Below are positions 1 to 6,311 of a stretch of 15,086 bases of DNA, piece by piece (within the stretch, counting starts at the first letter, position 1; each line of letters begins with the position of its first letter). A program made the translations under genes and the position numbers. The DNA is from Bradyrhizobiaceae bacterium (lineage in GTDB: Bacteria > Pseudomonadota > Alphaproteobacteria > Rhizobiales > Hyphomicrobiaceae): the NCBI GenBank assembly GCA_947475855.1, contig CANJPN010000093.1, forward strand, positions 1-15,086, read 5' to 3'. The notes below the pieces were generated by a model that saw nothing but the letters and a program-made list of their open reading frames with translations, was not told the DNA's origin and searched no databases.

Positions 1-777
1 ATGCTCATTCTGATCAGCAACGACGACGGGATCGAGTCTGCTGGGCTGCATGCTTTGCGCCAAATCGGGCAGGAACTTGCCGGGCCGGAAGGTGAAGTGT
101 GGGTGTGTGCGCCGGAGCAGAACCATTCCGGGGCGGGGCATTCACTGTCGTTGAACGAGCCTGTGCGCATCCGGCAGGTCGACGAGCGCGCCTTCGCGGT
201 GCGGGGTACGCCGACCGACAGCGTGATCATGGGCGTGCATCACGTGCTGAAGGATCGCAAACCCGATTTGCTGCTGTCGGGGATCAACCGCGGTTCGAAC
301 CTCGCAGAGGACGTGACGTATTCCGGTACGATTGCGGCGTGCTTCGAGGGGACGCTGCTGGGTATCCGTTCGATCGCGCTCAGTCAGGCGTTCGGCGTCG
401 AGAGCAAGCCCGCGCCGAAGTGGCAGACGCCGATTGAGCATGCGCCGGGGATCATCCGCTCGCTGCTGACGTTGGATTGGGAGCCGGGGATGCTGTTCTC
501 GCTCAATTTTCCCGATGTCGAACCCGAGAAGGTGGCGGGCGTTGAAGTGACTGTTCAAGGTCGCCGGGATGCGGGGTTGCTGAGCTTGGATGAACGCCGC
601 GACACATGGGGCAATCCCTATTTCTGGCTGGCTTACCGCCGCAGCCGGTCGCATGCGCCCGCTGGCACGGATCTCGCTGCGATCGCGGCTGGAAAGATTT
701 CGGTGACGCCGCTGTTGATGGATCTGTCGTATCGCGCAGTTCTGGCCTCTACGCGCAAGGCGCTGGGGCAGGCATAG
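1..777 (+). CDS. surE: 5'/3'-nucleotidase SurE
   Basis: SurE is a metal-dependent phosphatase of the cytoplasm that removes phosphate from nucleoside 5'- and 3'-monophosphates; in bacteria it is tied to stationary-phase survival. The protein has 258 residues, close to the usual ~250. The N-terminus carries the diagnostic ISNDDG, giving metal ligands D8 and D9. The NHSGAGHS loop supplies S43 and the SGINRGSN motif supplies N96, matching the D8/D9/S39/N92 set of the E. coli enzyme. The VTYSGTIAAC segment after it is also typical. The ATG is the first base of the window, so the ribosome site and promoter cannot be seen. In many alphaproteobacteria surE sits between serS and pcm with an NlpD/DipM-type gene after them. 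Here the NlpD-like gene follows but no pcm lies between. Identification is very secure. Confidence 0.97.
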   Translation: MLILISNDDGIESAGLHALRQIGQELAGPEGEVWVCAPEQNHSGAGHSLSLNEPVRIRQVDERAFAVRGTPTDSVIMGVHHVLKDRKPDLLLSGINRGSNLAEDVTYSGTIAACFEGTLLGIRSIALSQAFGVESKPAPKWQTPIEHAPGIIRSLLTLDWEPGMLFSLNFPDVEPEKVAGVEVTVQGRRDAGLLSLDERRDTWGNPYFWLAYRRSRSHAPAGTDLAAIAAGKISVTPLLMDLSYRAVLASTRKALGQA

Positions 778-1106
778 AGCTACGTTCGCGATTACCCCCG
801 TGAACAAGGTTTAGCGTTTGCGCTGCAACGCTTTCGTTGTCACAAGTTCGGCCCAAACCGGCCCACCTCATCCCACAATCAGGGGCTACTGAGGCAGTCT
901 GGGTTATGGCGCATGTGCTTATGCAGCGGGCCGGCCGTCGGGAAGCGGAGGGCTCGATTTTCATGCCGGGGTTTACCGGCGGGCATCGGCAATGCCGCCC
1001 TGGCTTTCAGAGGGGATTTTAGTCCGGGCGGCCGGGATACTCACAGCCGTTAAGGCGTTCTTAACCTACCAGCGGTTAGGGGTAATCGTGGGTTTAGAGG
1101 TGTTCC
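778..1106. other. Intergenic region between surE and the NlpD-like gene
   Basis: These 329 bases hold no gene I can support. A 61-codon open frame (837-1022, plus) has no recognisable family, no good ribosome site and a composition like random GC-rich sequence. No remnant of pcm (isoaspartyl methyltransferase) is visible in any frame. No terminator with a T-tract follows surE. The last ~60 bases turn AT-richer and contain a CtrA-type site, listed separately, so this part is the promoter region of the next gene. Confidence 0.6.
1050..1065 (+). promoter_or_regulatory. Full CtrA-binding-type site upstream of the LysM/LytM lipoprotein gene
   Basis: The bases TTAAGGCGTTCTTAAC give TTAA at 1050-1053, a 7-base spacer, and TTAAC at 1061-1065. 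This is an exact match to the TTAA-N7-TTAA consensus of the alphaproteobacterial cell-cycle regulator CtrA. Its centre is about 50 bases before the ATG at 1107. CtrA-activated promoters usually place the box over the -35 region, and GGTAAT at 1081-1086 lies at a suitable distance for a -10 element; that part is inference. A second inverted pair, TAACC (1062-1066) and GGTTA (1074-1078), overlaps the right half. Two 4-base half sites can occur by chance, but the promoter position and the septation-type target make a real site likely. Confidence 0.6.
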
Positions 1107-2528
1107 ATGTCAGTTCAGTTGCGTACCGGCCCTGATCGTACCGATTATCGCATGCGCGCATTGAGCGTCGTCGGCGCTTCAGTCGCCGTCGTGCTCGCAG
1201 GTTGCAGCGCGAGTATCACCCGTTTCGACAATCCGAGCTTCGCGCTGGGCGAAGGGGCAGGCACGGGCGCCAAGCGCACGGCGGCCGGTCCATCGCTGGA
1301 GGCACCGCCACGCTCAGTCGCGGGCCAGTCATCCACCTATCAGGGCGCGCCGGCTCGGGGGGGCAATACCGTTGAGGTTGCGGCATTGCCGCCACTCCAG
1401 GAGCGTCCAGCTCCGGCCGTCAATTCTGCCAACGCTACGCCGGCGAAAGCCATGGCGGTCACGCGCCAAACTCCGGCGCCGGCTGCGGCTTCTGTTGTGA
1501 CGGCCGCGCCGGCCGCGAGCGTCTCGAAGGGAGAGCAGATCGAGGTGCAGCCCGGCGATACGCTTTATGGCATCGGGAAGCGGCACAAGGTGCTGATTTC
1601 CGATCTGATGGCCGTGAACGAGCTGCGCAATCCGAACATCAAGCCGGGACAGAAGCTGTATCTGCCGGGCGCTGATGGTCGTGCCACCCCGAGGGTGAAG
1701 CCAGAGCGGACGGCATCGCTGAAGCCGCAAGTCGTGGAACAGACAGCCGTCGCTGCACCGACAGTTGCGGCTGTCGACGGCGGAAATTCGTACGTCGTCA
1801 AGCCGGGCGACAGTCTCTATGCGATCGCTGCCAAGCACAAGATCAAGGTGCTCGATCTGCAACGGGCAAATGACATCACGGACGTGAGCAAGGTCAAGCC
1901 GGGCACGGTCTTGAAGCTGCCGGTCGGGCAAGGTGCTGCAGCCGTGGCGCCTTCCACTCCTCCTGCCGCCTATTCCGGGGAGACGGTGCAACCCGAGGAG
2001 CGGATCGTTCGGGTGGCTGCGGCAGGGAGTTCGACGGCTGCAAATGGTGTGAAGGTATTGAACGGTGGGGATGGCACCGCGGCCGCTGTCGCGCCGGTTG
2101 CTGCGGGAAGTGTTGCTGCTGGGGCGTCACAGGCTGGTCCTGCGAAGATCGGGAAATTGCGTTGGCCGGCGCGCGGTCGCGTCGTTCAGGGCTTCGGTCC
2201 TCGCAGCGACGGGTCACACAACGATGGGGTGGATATAGCGGTACCTGCCGGAACTGATGTGCTGGCCGCAGAGGACGGAGTGGTTGCTTATGCGGGCAAC
2301 GAAGTGAAGACATACGGCAATCTCGTGCTGGTCAGGCATGATAACGGTTGGGTCACTGCCTATGCCAACAACGATAGATTGCTGGTTCAACGCGGCGATC
2401 GTGTAAAGCGCGGCCAGGCCGTCGCGAAGGCGGGCCGAAGCGGCGGAGCGGAACAGCCGCAGGTGCACTTCGAGGTGCGTGTCGGGTCCAAGCCGGTCGA
2501 TCCGGTTGGCTACCTCGAGAACCTCTGA
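1107..2528 (+). CDS. NlpD/DipM-like lipoprotein with two LysM domains and a degenerate LytM (M23) domain
   Basis: This is a 473-residue outer-membrane-type lipoprotein that probably activates septal peptidoglycan amidases without cutting wall itself. Residues 17-33 form a lipoprotein signal ending in lipobox LAGC (C33). A long Ala/Pro-rich linker follows, then LysM domains at about 143-188 and 228-275 with QPGDTLY and KPGDSLY motifs. The LytM/M23 domain runs from about 350 to the end. Its catalytic sites are altered. The usual HxGxD reads NDGVD (N372, D376), the YAH motif reads YAN (N421), and the HxH zinc pair reads QVH (Q452, H454). E. coli NlpD has comparable losses and acts by activating AmiC. 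In Caulobacter the related DipM lies in the same kind of neighbourhood. GAGG six bases before the ATG at 1107 supports this start, though M16 (1152) is possible. Expression is probably CtrA-controlled. Confidence 0.9.
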   Translation: MSVQLRTGPDRTDYRMRALSVVGASVAVVLAGCSASITRFDNPSFALGEGAGTGAKRTAAGPSLEAPPRSVAGQSSTYQGAPARGGNTVEVAALPPLQERPAPAVNSANATPAKAMAVTRQTPAPAAASVVTAAPAASVSKGEQIEVQPGDTLYGIGKRHKVLISDLMAVNELRNPNIKPGQKLYLPGADGRATPRVKPERTASLKPQVVEQTAVAAPTVAAVDGGNSYVVKPGDSLYAIAAKHKIKVLDLQRANDITDVSKVKPGTVLKLPVGQGAAAVAPSTPPAAYSGETVQPEERIVRVAAAGSSTAANGVKVLNGGDGTAAAVAPVAAGSVAAGASQAGPAKIGKLRWPARGRVVQGFGPRSDGSHNDGVDIAVPAGTDVLAAEDGVVAYAGNEVKTYGNLVLVRHDNGWVTAYANNDRLLVQRGDRVKRGQAVAKAGRSGGAEQPQVHFEVRVGSKPVDPVGYLENL

Positions 2529-2549
2529 GCCTTCAAGGGGCTGAGATCT

Positions 2550-2586
2550 AAGGTCGGTTTCGGGTTCGCCCGGACCGGCCTTTTTT
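2550..2586 (+). terminator. Rho-independent terminator after the NlpD/DipM-like gene
   Basis: AAGGTCGG at 2550-2557 pairs with CCGGCCTT at 2575-2582, with one G-T pair. The stem continues inward through TTCGGG and CCCGGA around a TTCG tetraloop. Six T residues follow (2581-2586). The hairpin begins about 20 bases after the stop codon at 2526-2528, so it ends that transcript and separates it from the L,D-transpeptidase gene. Confidence 0.9.
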
Positions 2587-2752
2587 ACTTTGCTGGAGGA
2601 AATTGCAGGAAAGTCCGCTTGTGCCGGTGGCTTCCAAGGCTAGGTTCTGTCGAGAATGTAGGCCGTGGAGTTGCATCACGGTCACCACAAGCGCTAGCGG
2701 AAGCGGTAGTGGTGGATGCAGTATTGTCACATATGCACAGGAGTCCTTTGAC

Positions 2753-4333
2753 GTGTCAGGGTCTTCCATTCGTCTCTTCCGGGTCTTTTCGGGCTCGCTC
2801 ACATTCTTTGGCGTGGCGGCCCTGGGGGGCATCGGAGGCGTGCCTGGAATGGGCACCGAGACTGCGCAGGCGCAGTCCTGGTGGAACGACTCGGCATCGG
2901 GTTATTACCGACCGCGGTCATCGGTCAAAGGCCGCGCTCTGGGGCGTAATGTTCCCCGCGCGGGATCAGCGAAGAACGCGAAACCGTCGGCGGAGGAAGT
3001 GGCTGCCTCGAAGGCGACGGCGAGTGGGCCTTTGATGGCGGTCGTGTCGCTCGGCTCGCAGCGGATGACGGTTTATGACTCCGCTGGAAACGCGGTGATC
3101 CGCTCGCCGATTTCGAGCGGTTCGGCTGGTCATCGGACGCCGACGGGTATTTTCAGCGTGATCCAGAAGAACAGGCATCACGTCTCCAACATCTACAGCG
3201 GCGCCCCGATGCCGTACATGCAGCGGATCACGTGGTCGGGGATCGCCATGCATGCTGGCGTGCTGCCGGGGTATCCGGCCTCGCACGGTTGCATCCGTCT
3301 TCCGTATCCTGTGGCGGCGAAGATGTTTTCGATGAGCAAAATGGGCATGCGGGTCGTTATCGCGCCGCAGGAGCCCTCGCCGTCTGTTTTCGCGCATCCT
3401 GAATTGCCGGAGCCTTTGATGGTGGCAGCGCCGGCATCGCAGGATCAGCGCGCTGACCGGGGTGAAATAGCGCCGGTTCGGGTCGCCGCGGTGGATGGTG
3501 TGCCGGAGAGCGCGCAGGTAGCGACGCGCTTTCTCAATCCGATGCAGAACGCGGCCCTGGAAAAGTCGCGGTCGCGGGCTCGCGTGATTGAAGCGACGAA
3601 AGCCAACAAGGATTTGCTCGAAGCGTCGCAGCGTGCGTCGGCGGAAGCCAACGTGGCTGCTTCCGCGCTCAAGGCTGCGAAGGCGCTGGTCGAGCAATTG
3701 CAAGCAAGGGTTTCGGGTGCCGCCGCGGATGCTCGGGAGCAGATCGCGGCACAACTCGTCGAAGCGGAGCGCAATCTGAAGGTTGCGGCGGCTGACGAAG
3801 CGCAGAAGAGCAAGGCCGCTTATGCGGCGGCTAGCGCGTCCCGGGATGCTGAAGATGCGCAGGTTGCCGCCGAGGAGGCCGTCAAGGTTGCCGAGCGCGG
3901 GACAGAGCCGATCGCGGTCTTCGTCAGCCGCAAGGAAGGCAAAGTATATGTGCGCCAGGGCATGGTGCCGCTGTTCGACGCGCCGGTGACGTTCAAGGAC
4001 GCAAACCGGCCGGTTGGAACGCATCTGTTCCAGGCGATGGCGGCGGATACGGCGACGGGCAGGATCGGTTGGCAGGTCGTGACCGTGCCGGAGAATACGA
4101 GCTTTTCCGAGTCGCTCGAGAATCGCGCGCCCGTGCGACGCGGGGAACGCGTCGTCCAGACTGTCGGTACGCCCTCGGATGCGCAGGGTGCGCTGGAGCG
4201 GGTGGTGATGTCTGCCGAAGTCAAGAAGCGCATCTCGGAGCGGCTGTGGGTCAATGGCTCGATCGTGATTTCTGATCACGGCATCAGTAACGAGACTGGC
4301 AAGGGTACCGATTTCATCGTTCTGACCAAGTAG
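2753..4333 (+). CDS. Secreted L,D-transpeptidase with tandem YkuD-like domains separated by a coiled coil
   Basis: L,D-transpeptidases form 3-3 peptidoglycan cross-links or attach proteins to the wall in the periplasm. I chose the GTG at 2753, giving 526 residues, because AGGAG (2739-2743) lies nine bases upstream and the product then begins with a signal peptide ending near TAQAQ. An upstream TTG at 2603 is in frame but would bury that signal. Domain 1 (about 93-205) is a complete YkuD domain: H167 in MHAG and the SHGCIRL motif with H178 and nucleophile C180. Residues about 264-383 are an Ala/Glu/Lys-rich, strongly helical coiled coil. Residues 385-526 resemble a second YkuD domain (IAVFVSRKEGKVYV, then RPVGTHLFQ), but its SHGC position reads SDHGIS (507-512) with no cysteine, so it should be inactive. 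The gene lies between two strong terminators and is therefore transcribed alone. Confidence 0.9.
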   Translation: MSGSSIRLFRVFSGSLTFFGVAALGGIGGVPGMGTETAQAQSWWNDSASGYYRPRSSVKGRALGRNVPRAGSAKNAKPSAEEVAASKATASGPLMAVVSLGSQRMTVYDSAGNAVIRSPISSGSAGHRTPTGIFSVIQKNRHHVSNIYSGAPMPYMQRITWSGIAMHAGVLPGYPASHGCIRLPYPVAAKMFSMSKMGMRVVIAPQEPSPSVFAHPELPEPLMVAAPASQDQRADRGEIAPVRVAAVDGVPESAQVATRFLNPMQNAALEKSRSRARVIEATKANKDLLEASQRASAEANVAASALKAAKALVEQLQARVSGAAADAREQIAAQLVEAERNLKVAAADEAQKSKAAYAAASASRDAEDAQVAAEEAVKVAERGTEPIAVFVSRKEGKVYVRQGMVPLFDAPVTFKDANRPVGTHLFQAMAADTATGRIGWQVVTVPENTSFSESLENRAPVRRGERVVQTVGTPSDAQGALERVVMSAEVKKRISERLWVNGSIVISDHGISNETGKGTDFIVLTK

Positions 4334-4393
4334 GAATTTTTCAGGCAGGTGCTTGGCGCTTGCGATCCCGCGGTCATCGCGGGCAATATATCC

Positions 4394-4424
4394 AAAGGCG
4401 CGCTCATCGCTGGGCGCGCCTTTT
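4394..4424 (+). terminator. Rho-independent terminator after the L,D-transpeptidase gene
   Basis: AAAGGCGCGC (4394-4403) and GCGCGCCTTT (4414-4423) form a perfect 10-bp stem with a 10-base loop, ending in TTTT. It is about 60 bases after the stop at 4331-4333 and 22 bases before the next start codon at 4446. It also argues against the longer in-frame starts of the next gene, which would translate through it. Confidence 0.9.
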
Positions 4425-4445
4425 CTCTTGGGCCGGAGGCACTCC

Positions 4446-5408
4446 ATGGCATCGCGACTTGCAATCAAGCTGGCGGCGGGCTCGGGGCCGACCTTCGGTG
4501 TCGATGATCTCGCCTGCGCGGCGGCTACCTATTTGGGGACGTGGTCCGATCTGGGTCTCGACGTATCGTGGACGCCGGTGCACGGCGGGGTCGCGGCCAT
4601 GCAGGCCGTGCTCGACGGACGCGTTGATGTTTCGTATGGCGGGTTGGGGCCGGTGCTGCGGTTTCGCTCAGAAGGCAAGCCGGTGCGGATCGTCGTCTCG
4701 ATGGCGCGCGGGCTGGCTCAAAACCTGATCGTACAGAAGCGCATCACGTCGACTGATCAGTTGCGCGGTTGCTCGTGGGCACTCGACGGTTTCGGTGCCC
4801 TTAGCCATCATATGGCACGATTGCTTGTACGGGCATTGGGGATCGCCGAGGCGGAGATCAAATGGGAAGCCGTCGGGCCGCCGCCGGAGCGTATCGCGCG
4901 ATTGCTCGCCGATACCATCGACGTGTCGCTGATCCGGGTCGAGGAAGCGATTTCGCTCGATCTCGATCCCTCGAATTCGCTGCATAATCTTCTGGGTTTC
5001 GCGGACCTGAAGCGCCTCGTCCCGGTGCAGCCGCACGGGGTGCTTGGCACGCTCGAGGCCTACGAGAAATCTCATCCAGAAGAATTGCACCGTCTTGCGA
5101 AGGGCATGATCCAGGCTTCGCGTCTGCTGCATGAGGACTACGCCGCCTTCCGCAAGGTCTACGATCATTACGTGACGGTTAAGGTGCCCGAAGAGCACGT
5201 GCGTCGGATATGGACTCAGGAGCGAGAGTCCGGTGGCTTTGCAGTCAACGGGGAGCTGACCGAACGCCACTGGTCTGCGCAGATGGCGTTGTTCTATGAA
5301 CTCAATCCGGCGATGGCGCGTGTCGCGATGGCCGACGTGATCGCACCGCAGTTCGTGCGCGGCTCGTTGGGAGAGATCGGCCGAATTGGCGGGGCGGATG
5401 CGGGATAA
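4446..5408 (+). CDS. NMT1/SsuA-like substrate-binding protein without a signal peptide
   Basis: The 320-residue product looks like the periplasmic-binding fold of the NMT1/THI5, SsuA and TauA group. These receptors deliver pyrimidine precursors, sulfonates or similar ligands to ABC permeases. Support comes from an N-terminal TFGVDDLACAAATYLG segment, a VDVSYGGLGPVLRF ligand-loop segment with EGKPVRIV after it, and a long helical C-terminal lobe. The ATG at 4446 has GGAGG (4435-4439) six bases upstream. In-frame starts back to 4353 would cross the preceding terminator. From 4446 the protein begins MASRLAIKLAAGSGPTFG, which has no hydrophobic export segment, so it is probably cytoplasmic or the export signal has been lost. 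No permease or ATPase gene is adjacent. The ligand cannot be predicted. The family assignment is fairly safe; the role as a transporter subunit is doubtful. Confidence 0.78.
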   Translation: MASRLAIKLAAGSGPTFGVDDLACAAATYLGTWSDLGLDVSWTPVHGGVAAMQAVLDGRVDVSYGGLGPVLRFRSEGKPVRIVVSMARGLAQNLIVQKRITSTDQLRGCSWALDGFGALSHHMARLLVRALGIAEAEIKWEAVGPPPERIARLLADTIDVSLIRVEEAISLDLDPSNSLHNLLGFADLKRLVPVQPHGVLGTLEAYEKSHPEELHRLAKGMIQASRLLHEDYAAFRKVYDHYVTVKVPEEHVRRIWTQERESGGFAVNGELTERHWSAQMALFYELNPAMARVAMADVIAPQFVRGSLGEIGRIGGADAG

Positions 5409-5513
5409 GTTGTTTGGCGGTTCAGGTGGCGTGGGGACGCCAATTGACTGAATGCGGCGCGAACCGAATCTTGTAAGAGGGAGGCTCCCGCACTTCAAGC
5501 CGAGGGCCTGCGC
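5409..5513. other. Intergenic region before the DUF2161 gene
   Basis: No terminator with a T-tract is visible. GGAGG at 5480-5484 is not followed by a usable ATG, GTG or TTG at normal spacing in the DUF2161 frame. A 29-codon frame starts at ATG 5452 and stops with a TGA at 5539-5541, overlapping the GTG at 5538. I do not regard it as a real gene because the DUF2161 homology already covers its 3' half in another frame. Confidence 0.4.
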
Positions 5514-6209
5514 CTGGAGACAACCCTTTACAAACCGGTGAAGCGGTTCCTGGAGTCCTTGGGATTCGAGGCGAAGGGAGAGGTTTGCGGATGCGATATC
5601 GTGGCGCTCGACAAGGGCGAGCCGGCTGCGGTCGTGATCGCTGAATTGAAGTTGACCTTCACCCTGGAATTGTTGCTTCAGGCCGTCGACCGAACGGCGG
5701 TCTGCGACGAGGTTTGGGTTGCAGTGCGGGCGTCGCGGCGCGGCCGGGGGCGTGAGGGCGATCCTCGCGTCAAGAAGCTGTGCCGGTTTCTGGGCGTCGG
5801 TCTGCTTTTGGTTTTCGCCAGCGGGAAGGTCGACGTGCTCGTCGAGCCGGAGCCGTGGCGTCCGCGCAAAGACGCCAAGCGGCGCTCGCGGATCGTGTCG
5901 GAACATCGCCGGCGGAGAGGTGATCCTGCGTTGGGCGGGAGCACGCGGCGACCTATCATGACGGCTTATCGGCAACAGGCGTTGATCTGTGCTGCAGCAC
6001 TCAGTGGGCCGCCCTTGCGGCCGCGCGACTTGAAGTCGGCTGCGCCTGATGTCGCTAAGATTCTTCAGCGGAATGTCTACGGTTGGTTCGTGCGGCTGGA
6101 GCGTGGGATCTATGGTCTCACGCCGGCAGGACGCGCCGCTCTGGTCACGTGGAAGGCCTATCTGCCGCAACAGGATGTATTGGTCGAGGGCGAGGCCGCG
6201 GCGGCCTGA
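5514..6209 (+). CDS. DUF2161 family protein, PD-(D/E)XK nuclease-like fold
   Basis: The product resembles DUF2161 proteins, annotated elsewhere as putative phosphodiesterases or nuclease-fold proteins of unknown cellular role. The N-terminal half has the PD-(D/E)XK pattern: D28 in CGCDIVAL, then AELK giving E44 and K46. The C-terminal part (TAYRQQAL, then NVYGWFVRLERGIYGLTPAG) looks like a small winged-helix module. Start choice is uncertain. The first canonical start is GTG at 5538, but LETTLYKPV immediately before it matches the usual family N-terminus METxLYxPV. That places the natural first residue at the CTG at 5514, with GAGGG (5502-5506) seven bases upstream. The frame is open back to a stop at 5445-5447 with no ATG, GTG or TTG. 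With CTG the protein has 231 residues; with GTG it has 223. It is transcribed alone or with the gene before it. Confidence 0.8.
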   Translation: METTLYKPVKRFLESLGFEAKGEVCGCDIVALDKGEPAAVVIAELKLTFTLELLLQAVDRTAVCDEVWVAVRASRRGRGREGDPRVKKLCRFLGVGLLLVFASGKVDVLVEPEPWRPRKDAKRRSRIVSEHRRRRGDPALGGSTRRPIMTAYRQQALICAAALSGPPLRPRDLKSAAPDVAKILQRNVYGWFVRLERGIYGLTPAGRAALVTWKAYLPQQDVLVEGEAAAA

Positions 6210-6214
6210 AGTGC

Positions 6215-6232
6215 GCTTCACGTGGGTGAAGC
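6215..6232 (+). repeat. Small hairpin between convergent genes
   Basis: GCTTCAC (6215-6221) and GTGAAGC (6226-6232) form a perfect 7-bp stem with a GTGG loop, six bases after the DUF2161 stop codon. There is no T-tract, so it is at best a weak terminator for the plus-strand gene. The minus-strand dioxygenase gene ends 80 bases further on. Confidence 0.35.
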
Positions 6233-6311
6233 CGTTGGCCATCGCAAACAGCCCCGGCTTGGTTTGGGTGTATTGGACGAAGTGGCACGCGGGTTCTCCG
6301 CGGCCGCAGCG

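Noticed and set aside
837..1022. 61-codon open frame between surE and the lipoprotein gene
   Set aside because: No ribosome site, no similarity I recognise, and a composition like non-coding GC-rich DNA.
2603..2752. In-frame TTG extension of the L,D-transpeptidase
   Set aside because: It would place a signal peptide 50 residues inside the protein. The GTG at 2753 has a good ribosome site and gives a proper signal peptide.
2966..4468. Minus-strand open frame of 500 codons over the L,D-transpeptidase gene
   Set aside because: It is antisense to a gene with clear motifs, is Arg/His-rich and low in hydrophobic pattern, and has no family signature. Such frames are common opposite high-GC genes.
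5452..5541. 29-codon leader frame whose TGA overlaps GTG 5538, suggesting translational coupling
   Set aside because: DUF2161 family similarity covers the same bases in another frame, so the leader is more likely accidental.
4668..6242. Minus-strand open frame of 524 codons covering the NMT1-like and DUF2161 genes
   Set aside because: It spans two recognisable plus-strand genes and their gap, is Arg/Pro-rich and shows no domain.
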